Assembly: GCA_934169725.1 (NCBI GenBank)
Contig: CAKPOF010000001.1
Location: 186,001 to 250,000 of the forward strand
DNA length: 64,000 nt
Reading direction: 5' to 3'
Source of the DNA: an uncultured Clostridia bacterium
GTDB lineage: Bacteria; Bacillota; Clostridia; TANB77; CAG-508
The number at the start of each line of letters is the position of its first letter. The stretch's first letter is position 1. The notes beneath the pieces were generated by a model. The model was not told the origin of the DNA. It did not search any database and saw only the letters and a program-made list of their open reading frames with translations. The translations under genes and the position numbers were made by a program. Of this stretch, positions 9,143 to 20,015 are shown piece by piece.

Positions 9143-10543
9143 ATGTCAAAAACACATATAGAAGATATAAATACAAATGTTTATGATATAAAAAATAAAG
9201 ATAATTATGATTTTAAAATGCAAAAAGGATTAACAAAAGAGATAGTTGAAGAAATATCAAAACAAAAAAACGATCCAGAATGGATGAAAGAAATAAGATT
9301 AAAATCATTAGAAACATATAACAAATTAGAATTACCAACATGGGGACCAGATTTATCAGAATTAAAAATGGATGAAATATCAACATATGTAAAACCCAAA
9401 ACAGAAATGAAAGAAAGCTGGGAAGATGTACCAGAAGATATTAGAAATACATTTGATAAATTAGGAATTCCAGAAGCAGAAAAGAAGTCACTAGCTGGAG
9501 TTGGGGCTCAATATGATTCGGAAATTGTATATCATAGTATGAAAGAAGAATTAATAAAACAAGGTGTTATCTATACAGATATGGATACAGCTGTAAAAAA
9601 ATATCCAGAGATTGTAAAAAAATATTTTTTAAAATGTGTACCAATGAATGACCACAAATTTGTTGCTTTACATGGAGCTGTTTGGTCAGGAGGCTCATTT
9701 GTGTATGTACCAGAAGGTGTAAAAGTAGATATTCCATTACAATCATATTTTAGATTAAATTCACCAGAATCAGGTCAATTTGAACATACATTAATTATTG
9801 TAGAAAAAAATGCAAGTTTACATTTTATTGAAGGATGTTCAGCACCAAAATATAATAAAGTAAATTTACATGCAGGATGTGTTGAATTATATGTAAAAGA
9901 AAATGCATATTTAAGATATTCTACAATTGAAAATTGGTCTAAAAATATGATGAATTTAAATACTAAAAAAGCAATAGTAGAAAAAAATGGACAAATTGAT
10001 TGGGTTACAGGTTCATTTGGCTCAAAAATATCAATGTTATATCCAATGAGTATATTAAATGGAGAAAGTGCAAAAACAGAATACACAGGAATTTCATTTG
10101 CGGGAGCTGGACAAAATTTAGATACAGGATTTAAAGTAGTTCACAATGCAAAAAATACATCAAGTGTAGTAAATTCAAAATCAATATCTAAAAATGGTGG
10201 AAAATGTACCTATAGAAGCTTAGTAAGAGTTAATGAAAGTGCTCAAGGTTCAAAATCATCAGTATCATGTGAATCACTTATGTTAGATGATATATCAATA
10301 TCTGACACAATACCTGTAAATGATATAAAGACAGATGATGTTGAATTTTCACATGAAGCTAAAATTGGAAAAATTAGTGATAAAACAATATTTTATTTAA
10401 TGAGTAGAGGTCTATCAGAAGAAGACGCAAAATCAATGATTGTCAGAGGATTTGCATCACCTATTGCAAAAGAATTGCCATTAGAATATGCTGTAGAAAT
10501 GAATAATCTAATTAATTTAGAATTAGAAGGAGCAATAGGATAG
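9143..10543 (+). CDS. sufB: SufB, Fe-S cluster scaffold protein
   Basis: 466 residues, the usual SufB length. The central beta-helix includes the conserved run around SGGSFVYVPEGV and the C-terminal region with FSHEAKIGKI and YLMSRGL. SufB forms the SufBC2D scaffold on which clusters are built from SufS/SufU-delivered sulfur. It lies between sufC and sufD with an AAGGAAGG-type ribosome site. Nothing unusual is seen. Confidence 0.95.
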   Translation: MSKTHIEDINTNVYDIKNKDNYDFKMQKGLTKEIVEEISKQKNDPEWMKEIRLKSLETYNKLELPTWGPDLSELKMDEISTYVKPKTEMKESWEDVPEDIRNTFDKLGIPEAEKKSLAGVGAQYDSEIVYHSMKEELIKQGVIYTDMDTAVKKYPEIVKKYFLKCVPMNDHKFVALHGAVWSGGSFVYVPEGVKVDIPLQSYFRLNSPESGQFEHTLIIVEKNASLHFIEGCSAPKYNKVNLHAGCVELYVKENAYLRYSTIENWSKNMMNLNTKKAIVEKNGQIDWVTGSFGSKISMLYPMSILNGESAKTEYTGISFAGAGQNLDTGFKVVHNAKNTSSVVNSKSISKNGGKCTYRSLVRVNESAQGSKSSVSCESLMLDDISISDTIPVNDIKTDDVEFSHEAKIGKISDKTIFYLMSRGLSEEDAKSMIVRGFASPIAKELPLEYAVEMNNLINLELEGAIG

Positions 10544-10574
10544 TAAAAATAGAAATTTTAGAAAGGGTATAAAA

Positions 10575-11642
10575 ATGGAGAAATTATTATTAAATGAAAC
10601 ACCAATAAGAACATCAAGAAACTTTAATGCAAATAATATAAAATTAGAAAATATAGATATACCAGTAGATATTAAACCATTTTCAAATATAAAAATTATG
10701 GGTGAATCATCAAAAATAAAAATAGAAAATACTCCAAGCAGTAATAAATTAACATATGGATTAGGAGAAATTTTAGAAAAACAAATAGATGAAAGAGCTA
10801 ATCAAAAATACAAATTAACAATAGATAGTAAAACAAATAAAGAAATAATATTAGATTTTGATTTTAATAAAACAAATACACAATTAATTAGTGATATACA
10901 AATAATCGCAAGTGAGAATACTAAATCAACAGTAATATTAGAATATAAATGTGACGATGAAGAAATAGAATTTTTTAATAACAATAAAATTACATTATTA
11001 GCAAAAGAAAATTCAAATATAGATATAATAATAGTAAATTTATTAAATATAAAATCAAATAATTTTTTAAGTATAGAAAATCGATTAGAAAAAGGTGCAA
11101 AAGCAAAATATACAATAGTAGATTTAGGTGGAAAAAATAGCCTAACAAATTATTATTCAAATTTATTAGGAGAAAAATCAGACAATAGACTAGATGTAAT
11201 ATATTTGGGAAAAGAAAGACAAACTTTTGATTTAAATTATATAGGAGAATTAAGAGGAGAAAAAACAAATATAGATATAGAAGTACAAGGAGCATTAAAA
11301 GATTATGCTAAAAAACATTTTAAAGGTACAATAGATTTTAAAAAAGGTTCAAAAAAAGCTACAGGAAATGAAAATGAAACTTGTATATTGTTATCAAAAA
11401 CAGCAAAATCATTAGCTTTACCAATGCTTTTATGTTCAGAAGAGGATGTAGAAGGAAACCATAGTAGTTCAGCTGGAAAAATAGGAGAAAAAGAATTATT
11501 CTATATAATGAGTAGAGGGTTTAATGAAAAAGAAGCAATGAAAATAATGATAAGAGCAAAATTTAATAAAATATTAAAAAATATAAAAAATGAAGAATTA
11601 AAAGAAAATATTTTAAAAGAAATAGATAAAAAATTAAGTTAA
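10575..11642 (+). CDS. sufD: SufD, Fe-S scaffold partner
   Basis: 355 residues. The C-terminal half carries the SufB/SufD beta-helix signature, ending in HSSSAGKIGEKELFYIMSRG, where His is the residue implicated in cluster assembly. The N-terminal half is divergent and Asn/Lys-rich, as often in AT-rich genomes. SufD is the paralogous partner of SufB in SufBC2D. Its position after sufB supports the call. Confidence 0.9.
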   Translation: MEKLLLNETPIRTSRNFNANNIKLENIDIPVDIKPFSNIKIMGESSKIKIENTPSSNKLTYGLGEILEKQIDERANQKYKLTIDSKTNKEIILDFDFNKTNTQLISDIQIIASENTKSTVILEYKCDDEEIEFFNNNKITLLAKENSNIDIIIVNLLNIKSNNFLSIENRLEKGAKAKYTIVDLGGKNSLTNYYSNLLGEKSDNRLDVIYLGKERQTFDLNYIGELRGEKTNIDIEVQGALKDYAKKHFKGTIDFKKGSKKATGNENETCILLSKTAKSLALPMLLCSEEDVEGNHSSSAGKIGEKELFYIMSRGFNEKEAMKIMIRAKFNKILKNIKNEELKENILKEIDKKLS

Positions 11643-11668
11643 TATGTACTTAAAGAAAGAGGAAGAGT

Positions 11669-12883
<1,215 letters not shown>

Positions 12884-12898
12884 GAAAGGAAAAAAACA

Positions 12899-13366
12899 GT
12901 GGACGATTTGACAGAGGTATATAATGAGTTAATAATGGAACACAGTATGAATTCATATAATAAGAAAAAACTTGAAAATGCTGATTTTTCAGAAGTAGGA
13001 CATAATCCAAATTGTGGAGATGAAATTACATTACAAATTAAGCTAAATAATAATGTTATTGAAGATATGGCATTTTCTGGACATGGATGTGCTATATCTC
13101 AAAGTTCTACATCTATTATGATAGATACTTTAAAAGGAAAAACTATAGATGAAGCAAAAGAAATTATAAAAATATTTATAGGGATGATAAAAAGAGAAGT
13201 AAAAGATGAAGAAGAATTGAAAAAATTAGAAGATGCTATTGCTTTTAGAAATATATCAAATATGCCTGCAAGAGTTAAATGTGCCTTACTTGCATGGCAT
13301 ACATTAGAAGATATGCTTAATAAAAATGATAACACAGGTAATGGAAGTATTAATTGCTGTCATTAA
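12899..13366 (+). CDS. sufU: SufU, zinc-dependent sulfur transfer protein
   Basis: 155 residues with three conserved cysteines in NPNCGDE, GHGCAISQ and VKCALLAWH. These, together with an Asp in the first motif, bind zinc in Gram-positive SufU, which accepts persulfide sulfur from SufS. The start is GTG 12899, spaced 7 bases after AAAGGA. The C-terminus ends in a Cys-Cys-His tail beyond the usual fold. Confidence 0.93.
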   Translation: MDDLTEVYNELIMEHSMNSYNKKKLENADFSEVGHNPNCGDEITLQIKLNNNVIEDMAFSGHGCAISQSSTSIMIDTLKGKTIDEAKEIIKIFIGMIKREVKDEEELKKLEDAIAFRNISNMPARVKCALLAWHTLEDMLNKNDNTGNGSINCCH

Positions 13367-13385
13367 TAATGAAAGGAAATAAGAT

Positions 13386-14434
<1,049 letters not shown>

Positions 14435-14438
<4 letters not shown>

Positions 14439-14614
14439 AACATAAAAAAATGGAAACAGGTTTAATTGTTGTAAAAAATACAAAATTTGATAATATACGA
14501 CGAAAAATCATGATGTTTTTTTATGGAAAAGATTATAAAATTATAGAGAATTATAAAAGTTTATTAAAAATAAATAGACCAAATAATATTATAATACCTA
14601 AAGAAATTAAATAG
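14435..14614 (+). CDS. Small basic protein of unknown function coupled to mnmA
   Basis: A 59-residue reading frame whose ATG overlaps the mnmA stop (ATGA), followed within two bases by the operon terminator. It is rich in Lys, Asn and Ile, with no cysteine and no recognised motif. The overlap and the position before the terminator are the evidence that it is a gene. Confidence 0.5.
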
Positions 14615-14615
14615 T

Positions 14616-14658
14616 AAATATCCAATTAGTAGCTATATGTGAAAATTGGATATTTTTT
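14616..14658 (+). terminator. Terminator of the suf-mnmA operon
   Basis: A 12-bp perfect stem (AAATATCCAATT 14616-14627 with 14644-14655) followed by TTT. Confidence 0.8.
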
Positions 14659-14776
14659 ACATATTGTTGGAAGAAAAAATCTTGTTATATAAAAAATGAC
14701 AATAAACAGAAATTTATTATTCTAAATCATTTTTGTAAAATAAAAAATGTTTTCATAAAACAAAAAGGCAAGTTCG

Positions 14777-14800
14777 TAAAAAATAAACCCCACAGGGTTT
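14777..14800 (-). terminator. Terminator of the XRE regulator gene
   Basis: On the minus strand AAACCC, a 4-base loop and GGGTTT are followed by ATTTTTT. It sits 42 bases beyond the stop of the XRE gene. Confidence 0.65.
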
Positions 14801-14842
14801 AAAAAGTGCTATTAATAGTGGTGCAAGGAGAAGGCAAAAGTA

Positions 14843-15187
14843 TTATAGGTTTTTGTTTGAATTGTTCATATATTGAATTAATTTTCTAATTATTTCTTTG
14901 TCATGATTATCTAAACTATAAAAACCTGTCAAAGTATTATCTGGTTTAGAATCTGAAAGATTTAAGTAATCTTGTAAAATGATAGTAGGAGTAACATTAT
15001 AAAGATTACACAATTTAACTAGCGTAGTTATACTGCCCTTTGTTTTATTACGCTCAATATCTGATAAATATCTAGAAGATAGACCTAATGCTTCTGCAAC
15101 TTCCTCTTGCGTTAATCCTAAAGAAATTCTAATATTCTTTAAATTATTACCAATAAGAATTTGTGTAATGTTTTTTTCTTTTTTCAT
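14843..15187 (-). CDS. XRE/HTH_3-family transcriptional regulator next to the DGR
   Basis: 114 residues. Residues about 10-65 are a Cro/C1-type helix-turn-helix with SLGLTQEEVAEALGLSS and RYLSDIERNK. A longer frame extends upstream, but AACCTCC (GGAGGTT on the minus strand, 15191-15197) sits just before the ATG at 15187, so that start is chosen. It is transcribed away from the DGR target gene, and a perfect 12-bp inverted repeat lies between them. This suggests it represses itself and perhaps the DGR. Confidence 0.8.
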   Translation of the reverse strand: MKKEKNITQILIGNNLKNIRISLGLTQEEVAEALGLSSRYLSDIERNKTKGSITTLVKLCNLYNVTPTIILQDYLNLSDSKPDNTLTGFYSLDNHDKEIIRKLIQYMNNSNKNL

Positions 15188-15205
15188 TATAACCTCCATG
15201 AAGTT

Positions 15206-15235
15206 AATATTAGTATTAATGAAAATACTAATATT
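15206..15235. promoter_or_regulatory. Perfect inverted repeat, probable XRE operator
   Basis: AATATTAGTATT (15206-15217) and its exact complement (15224-15235), 6 bases apart, start 19 bases before the XRE start codon in the divergent intergenic region. XRE regulators usually bind such dyads. Confidence 0.6.
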
Positions 15236-15316
15236 TATACATAAATACAGTATAAGAATAGCAAAAACATAAAAAAAATAACACGATTTTAAATCCACAA
15301 AAAAGTGGAAAATAGC

Positions 15317-15345
15317 TTGAAAAGAAAAAAATGATATGCTATACT
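15317..15345 (+). promoter_or_regulatory. Sigma-A-type promoter of the DGR target
   Basis: TTGAAA (15317-15322), a 17-base spacer and TATACT (15340-15345), 45 bases before the target start codon. It is likely to drive target, avd, the OB-fold gene, RT and template repeat as one transcript. Confidence 0.65.
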
Positions 15346-15389
15346 TTTCTTGTAGAAAAAAATAATAATTGAAAGGAAAGGTAAAGCAA

Positions 15390-16712
15390 ATGATGAAAAA
15401 AGAAAAAAATAAAGGGAAAATGTTGAAAAATGTATTAAAAAAATCATCAAAAGAATCTAAAGGTATAACATTAATAGCTTTAGTTATAACAATAATAGTT
15501 TTGTTAATATTAGCAGGAATAACAATGGCATCAGTAACAGGAGAAAATGGGATATTAAAAAAGGCAACAGATGCTAAAGGTGCAACAGAAAAAGCAGCAC
15601 TAGTAGAAGAAGCTAAAACAGAAATATTAAACATGCAAGCAGAAAATAAAACAGGAGATTTCAATTCAACAGATTTAAAAAGTGTGTTAGAAAAATATTT
15701 TGATAATGTGCCAAATGCATATGATATAAATGCAGATACAAAGTTAATAGCTAAAAAGGAATATGGTGGGTATGAACTAAAAGTTTCAGATATATATAAT
15801 GAAACAATTAGTAATGCAACAACATATACAGTATATGAAGATGAAAATAAAGAAAAAGCACCAGTTCCAGAAGGATTTACAGTATCAAGTAAAAGTACTG
15901 AAAACACAGTGAAAAATGGATTAGTAATAAGTGATAATAAAGGAAATGAATATGTATGGATACCATGTACAACAAATGAATCAAGTGATAAATTAAAATA
16001 TCAAAGAACAGAATGGTATGTAGAAGTAGACGGAGATGATAATAGTAGAGCATCAAAAGATGAACAAACATTAACAGATTCAGATGTAACATATTCAGAT
16101 GCTGATACTAAATATGGAATAACGGCAGAGATATCAAAAGAGATAGTAGCACAAATAAAGGCAGAAAAAGAAAGTATTAGCAAATATGGTGGATATTATA
16201 TAGGAAGATATGAAACAGGAAAAAGTGGAGAAACAGCAGTAATAAAAGCTGAACAAGAGCCATATGCAAGCTTGCTATGGAGTAAGGCATATAGTTTAGC
16301 CAAAGGAATAGGTGGAGGAACAGGAGCTACAACATACTTATGTTCAAGTTATGCTTGGGATACAGCTGTAAACTTTATACAAAACAATGGAGCTAAAAAT
16401 TATGCAACAAGCATAAGTGGGTTTAATGGTAACTGGAATGGACAACAAGTAGTAAAAGACGGGGAAGTAATAAAGAAAGCTGATGAACAAAAAAGACTAA
16501 ATACAGGGCTAACAACAGCATGGAGTAACATATACGACATGGGAGGAAATGTAGGAGAGTATACTACAGAGATAAACCCAGGTACGTCTGAGACGGTGGT
16601 TCTTCGTGGCGGTAATTACTACAACTACCATGCAGCAGGTGGTCGTTGGGACGGTAATTCAGGCAGTGCCTATTACAGCGGCGGGTTTCGTGCCACTTTA
16701 TTCTTGAAGTAA
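15390..16712 (+). CDS. DGR variable protein: pilin-like N-terminus, FGE/C-type-lectin-like C-terminus
   Basis: 440 residues from ATG 15390 (GAAAGGAAAGG 11 bases upstream); an in-frame TTG at 15369 is rejected. A 25-residue basic leader ends in SKG, followed by ITLIALVITIIVLLILAG, the same processed N-terminus as the pilin at 60615. Position +5 is Ala, not the usual Glu. A coiled spacer follows, then an FGE-sulfatase/CLec-type domain with NEYVWIP, GGYYIGRYE, DMGGNVGEY and LRGGNY. Residues about 398-436 are the variable repeat. The predicted product is a prepilin-peptidase-processed minor pilin or tip adhesin whose binding face is diversified. Confidence 0.85.
   Translation: MMKKEKNKGKMLKNVLKKSSKESKGITLIALVITIIVLLILAGITMASVTGENGILKKATDAKGATEKAALVEEAKTEILNMQAENKTGDFNSTDLKSVLEKYFDNVPNAYDINADTKLIAKKEYGGYELKVSDIYNETISNATTYTVYEDENKEKAPVPEGFTVSSKSTENTVKNGLVISDNKGNEYVWIPCTTNESSDKLKYQRTEWYVEVDGDDNSRASKDEQTLTDSDVTYSDADTKYGITAEISKEIVAQIKAEKESISKYGGYYIGRYETGKSGETAVIKAEQEPYASLLWSKAYSLAKGIGGGTGATTYLCSSYAWDTAVNFIQNNGAKNYATSISGFNGNWNGQQVVKDGEVIKKADEQKRLNTGLTTAWSNIYDMGGNVGEYTTEINPGTSETVVLRGGNYYNYHAAGGRWDGNSGSAYYSGGFRATLFLK
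16583..16697 (+). repeat. DGR variable repeat (VR)
   Basis: 115 bp at the 3' end of the target gene, aligned without gaps to 18547-18661. Twelve differences exist (16620, 16626, 16629, 16641, 16642, 16653, 16654, 16666, 16671, 16678, 16680, 16681), and each is an adenine in the template. Eight became G, three T and one C. They convert AAY asparagine codons to Tyr, His, Gly or Ser. The 16-base invariant GC-rich end near GGGTTTCGTGCCACT is the likely homing-initiation region. Confidence 0.95.
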
Positions 16713-16809
16713 CTCTGACCCCTGTTATACACACTTTAAAAGGTAAAGAATAATACTAGAATAGAGGATTAAAACATAAAAAAATAACAGGGAATGAGTG
16801 TGAAAAAAC

Positions 16810-17205
16810 ATGATAGTAAATAATGTGTTAGATAGGTATAAAACATCCGGAACATTGATATTAATTCCTAAAATAGAGGATTACATAAAATATACATATC
16901 AAATGTTAGTAAAAATACCTAGAGTAGAAAAATTCAATATTGGTTCAGAAATAAAGATTTCTTCATTAAGAATGTTAGAATATGCGCATTTTGTTAATAA
17001 AGATAGAGTATCTGCATATTCATATTTAAATAAAATAGATGCATTAATTAGCTATAATAGATCAATGATACGAATATTAAATGAGGAAAAATCAATATCA
17101 AATAAAAATTTTGAAATGTGTATAACAAAACTAGCAGAAATAGGTAGAATTATTGGAGGCTTGTTAAAAGCAAATCCAAATTTTAGGAAAAAGAATAATG
17201 AATAA
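16810..17205 (+). CDS. avd: Avd, DGR accessory variability determinant (four-helix bundle)
   Basis: 131 residues, basic and predicted all-helical, with the family pattern of a Pro-containing first loop, GSEI, and a final IGRIIGGLLKANP segment. In Bordetella phage BPP-1, Avd forms a pentameric barrel that binds the RT and the template RNA and is needed for mutagenic homing. It lies between the target and the RT, as in many DGRs. Its end overlaps the next gene by 8 bases. The start at 16810 has only a weak ribosome site. Confidence 0.85.
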   Translation: MIVNNVLDRYKTSGTLILIPKIEDYIKYTYQMLVKIPRVEKFNIGSEIKISSLRMLEYAHFVNKDRVSAYSYLNKIDALISYNRSMIRILNEEKSISNKNFEMCITKLAEIGRIIGGLLKANPNFRKKNNE

Positions 17206-17488
17206 AATAATCGTATCAGGGATAATAAATAATATTGAATATAAATTAGTAGACAAGGGAAAAGTTTATGCCATTGTATTCATTAAATTAGAAGTTAGAA
17301 AAGTTAGTGAAAACATATTAATTATATCTAAAAATAATAAAGCAGATGAATTTTATAGAAATTATATTATTGGGGATGAAATTTTAATAGAAGGTTATTT
17401 GCGAAAAACAAAAAAGGATATAATCATTGTCGCAAGAGATTTTGAAAAAATTGAAAATAAAAGTGTGGGTAATAATAAAGATGGCTAA
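17198..17488 (+). CDS. OB-fold/SSB-like protein in the DGR cassette
   Basis: 96 residues, predicted mostly beta, starting MNKIIVSG and with GDEILIEGYLR, a pattern like the N-terminal strands and L45 region of single-strand DNA-binding proteins. It overlaps avd by 8 bases upstream and the RT by 8 bases downstream, so it is translationally coupled within the DGR. I infer binding of the template RNA, cDNA or single-stranded target. No known DGR accessory was confidently matched, so the role is open. Confidence 0.6.
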   Translation: MNKIIVSGIINNIEYKLVDKGKVYAIVFIKLEVRKVSENILIISKNNKADEFYRNYIIGDEILIEGYLRKTKKDIIIVARDFEKIENKSVGNNKDG

Positions 17489-18522
17489 ATGGATTAGAAA
17501 TCAGTATGATAAAGCTCTAACTTATGAAAATTTAATGAAAGCACATAAACTATCAAAAAAAGGAAAAAGATTAAGAAAAGAAGTTATACGATTTTCATTA
17601 AAAGAAGAAGAATATATTAGGTATTTATATGAAAAATTAAAAACAGGCACATATGTACATGGCAGGTATACAGCTTTTAAAGTATACGAACCAAAGGAAA
17701 GAATTATAGAAAAAGCACCATATATAGATAGAGTAGTACATAGATGGGTTGTGGATAATTTTTTGGTTCCATACTATATACCAAGCTTTATAAAAACAAC
17801 ATATGCATGCATAAAGGGCAGACGGCATGCATAAATCTGCTTTAGACTTACAAGAAGCAATGAAGAAAATGAAAAAGTCATATAGAGAATATTATATTTT
17901 AAAAATGGATGTAAGGAAATTTTTTAATAGTATTGATAAAAAAATACTGTATAAAATATTAAATAAAAGAATAAAAGATAAAAAATTATTATGGCTAATT
18001 AGACAAATTTTATCAGCTCAAGGTAGAGACAAAGGAATAGAAATAGGAAATTACACATCACAAACATTTGCTAATATATATTTAAATGAATTAGATCAAT
18101 ATGCAACTAAAACTTTAAAATTAAATAGATATTATAGATTTATGGATGATATTGTAATATTGGTAAGAACTAAAGAAGAAGCAAAAGAAGCATGGAAAAA
18201 AATAGAACAATTTTTAAAAGAAGAATTAGCTTTGGAACTAAATGATAAAACAAATATATTTAAATCAAAACAGGGTGTTAACTTTTGTGGTTACAAAATA
18301 AATGAATATAGGTTAAAAGTACGTGATAAAGGAAAAAATAAATTTAAAAAGAAAGTAAAAAAATTATTAATTGAAATAAAAAACGGTAATATTTCTTCCA
18401 AAGAAGCTAGACTGTATTTAACAGGACATATGGGATATTTTGATATTGCAAATACATATGATTTAAAAAGGAAAAATATAAAGTTACAAGAAGACTTAAA
18501 AAGGGAAGAGATTATATATTAG
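17481..18522 (+). CDS. DGR reverse transcriptase, apparent +1 frameshift
   Basis: 347 codons once a single base is skipped. The first part (17481-17831) ends in KGRR; the rest (+1 frame) continues MHKSALDLQ. Expected DGR RT features are seen: the IGNYTSQ form of the DGR-specific IGxxxSQ motif, catalytic FMDD near 18141-18152 and the thumb-like C-terminus. It would copy the template RNA with adenine-specific errors. The shift lies at in-frame CGG (17823-17825); reading GGC instead gives the expected GRG-MHK. It may be recoded, a sequencing error or a lesion. An alternative internal start at 17827 would lack essential N-terminal parts. Confidence 0.9.
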
Positions 18523-18546
18523 GGATAAACTGTAAGCTTCTTATTT

Positions 18547-18661
18547 TACGTCTGAGACGGTGGTTCTTCGTGGCGGTAATTACAACAACAACAATGCAGC
18601 AGGTAATCGTTGGGACAATAATTCAGGCAATGCCAATTACAACAACGGGTTTCGTGCCACT
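18547..18661 (+). repeat. DGR template repeat (TR)
   Basis: 115 bp, starting 25 bases after the RT stop. It contains 34 adenines, 12 of which are changed in the VR, while none of its 81 other bases is changed. Translated in the VR frame it is unusually rich in AAY (Asn) codons, which is typical of DGR templates because adenine mutagenesis of AAY samples many residues without making stops. It is much more GC-rich than the flanks. Confidence 0.95.
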
Positions 18662-18812
18662 CTAATATCATTTTCGATGTATAAATTCAAGGATTTATGC
18701 CAATAAAATATTAGATATTAAAGAAGTCTATTCCTTCCTATTTTGGTAAAAATGAATATAGTTTTAATGTAAATCTGGTAGAAAACGAACGAAACATTAA
18801 AACGCTTTAAAT

Positions 18813-18853
18813 AAAAAGAAGGGCTCCTATTTTATAGGATGCCTTTCTTTTTA
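18813..18853. terminator. Bidirectional terminator between DGR and MutS-like gene
   Basis: An A-rich arm with AAAAAGAAGGGC and TCCTAT pairs with ATAGGA and GCCTTTCTTTTT. It ends the template transcript on the plus strand and the converging gene on the minus strand. Confidence 0.75.
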
Positions 18854-19264
18854 AAAGTATTTTTCTAATTCTTTAGCTCTAGTAGTGATATCTTTTATTA
18901 ATTCAAAAGCTTCTGAAACAGATAAATTATAGTAATCAATATTTGATATATCTTTAATGAATTTTTTTGACATATCATTAAAAATATAGTCATTACTATT
19001 ATAGTAAATATCGCTTTTAGAATCTATAATGTCAACTTCATAATTATTTAATTTAATAAGATTCAAATATTTTTCAGAAGTTTTAACAGGAAAACCACAT
19101 TTTAATATTTCTTGATTAAGATTAACTAATTTTAAATTCAACAATTTAGACATTTTTACTGCATCATCATCTAAAAAAATGTAAAAAATACCACTTTTGA
19201 ATAAATACAATTTAGAATTATTTTGATTTTTTAGTATCTTGTACTTTTCATATAATTTACTCAT
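18851..19264 (-). CDS. MutS-domain-I-like (MSL) protein associated with the DGR
   Basis: 137 residues resembling the mismatch-recognition domain I of MutS: KYKILKNQ, then a GIFYIFLDDDA segment (compare MutS GDFYELF.DDA), a PVKTSEKYL segment (compare the MutS vPyhs..YL region) and YEVDII. No ATPase or other MutS domains follow. Stand-alone MutS-like proteins have been reported as accessory genes of some DGRs. It converges on the template repeat and has a GAAAGGA ribosome site. A role in the mismatch step after cDNA integration is inferred. Confidence 0.65.
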   Translation of the reverse strand: MSKLYEKYKILKNQNNSKLYLFKSGIFYIFLDDDAVKMSKLLNLKLVNLNQEILKCGFPVKTSEKYLNLIKLNNYEVDIIDSKSDIYYNSNDYIFNDMSKKFIKDISNIDYYNLSVSEAFELIKDITTRAKELEKYF

Positions 19265-19419
19265 AGCAATGAAATCCTTTCTAATATTAAAAATATTATA
19301 AAATAAAAAAAATAATATATCAACCGTGAAAGGTTTATAAAATGGAAATAAAAGGTAATTTAAAAAAGGTATATATTATTATATAATACATAAGAAAATA
19401 TGAAGATTAGGTGAGAAAA

Positions 19420-19761
19420 ATGGAATGGTATGATAGATTTTTAAGTAAAGAAAAATGGATAAAAAAGTCTGTAGAAATTGAAGGAAGTTTATATGATAGA
19501 CTAAAAGAAATCTCGGAAAATGAGCTAGATGCTTCAATAAATAAGATAGTAGATGCATGTATATGTGATTTGCAATTGGGAGGAAAAATAATAATATATA
19601 AAAAAGAATATAAAGAAATAAATGTTGCCAGATCTGTAATAATTAGAGAATCTACATATAAAAAATTAGAAGAAATGAGAGAAAAATATGGAATATCAAT
19701 ATCAAAATGTATAAATATAGCAATAAAAAATGGACTTGATAAATATGATGGTAAAAAGTAA
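19420..19761 (+). CDS. Tandem ribbon-helix-helix-like DNA-binding protein
   Basis: 113 residues containing two similar halves. Each has a short strand (SVEIEGS and SVIIRES) followed by two helices with the LKEIS/LEEMR and INKIVDAC/ISKCINIA patterns of CopG/Arc-type ribbon-helix-helix domains. A single chain with two RHH units could bind as a pseudo-dimer. AGGTGAG (19408-19414) supports ATG 19420 over GTG 19411. It is divergent from the MutS-like gene. It may regulate the DGR region; that is inference from position. Confidence 0.55.
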   Translation: MEWYDRFLSKEKWIKKSVEIEGSLYDRLKEISENELDASINKIVDACICDLQLGGKIIIYKKEYKEINVARSVIIRESTYKKLEEMREKYGISISKCINIAIKNGLDKYDGKK

Positions 19762-19808
19762 AGAAAACGTTCGTACTGTAAGGATATACAGAATGAACGT
19801 TTTCTTTT
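19761..19808 (+). terminator. Rho-independent terminator
   Basis: AAGAAAACGTTC (19761-19772) pairs with GAACGTTTTCTT (19795-19806), followed by TT, overlapping the stop of the RHH-like gene. Confidence 0.75.
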
Positions 19809-20015
19809 AAGTATAAAATTTTAAAAATTTACAAAAAGCAAAAAATAGTTTATGAAAATAAAAAATAATTTTATGAAAGTGCTTATAAAATATATTTGAC
19901 TAAAGTAACAAATTAATGTAGAATTATGTTTAGTTAATTATATAAATAATTATAATAATTGTTTGGAAAGGAGAATTTTGCATAATCAACAATTTGTTTT
20001 ATGTAAGAAGAAAAT

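Noticed and set aside
14843..15907. A 354-codon minus-strand reading frame overlapping the DGR target
   Set aside because: Only its last 114 codons look like a protein (XRE regulator), with a ribosome site right before 15187. The rest is the antisense shadow of the target gene.
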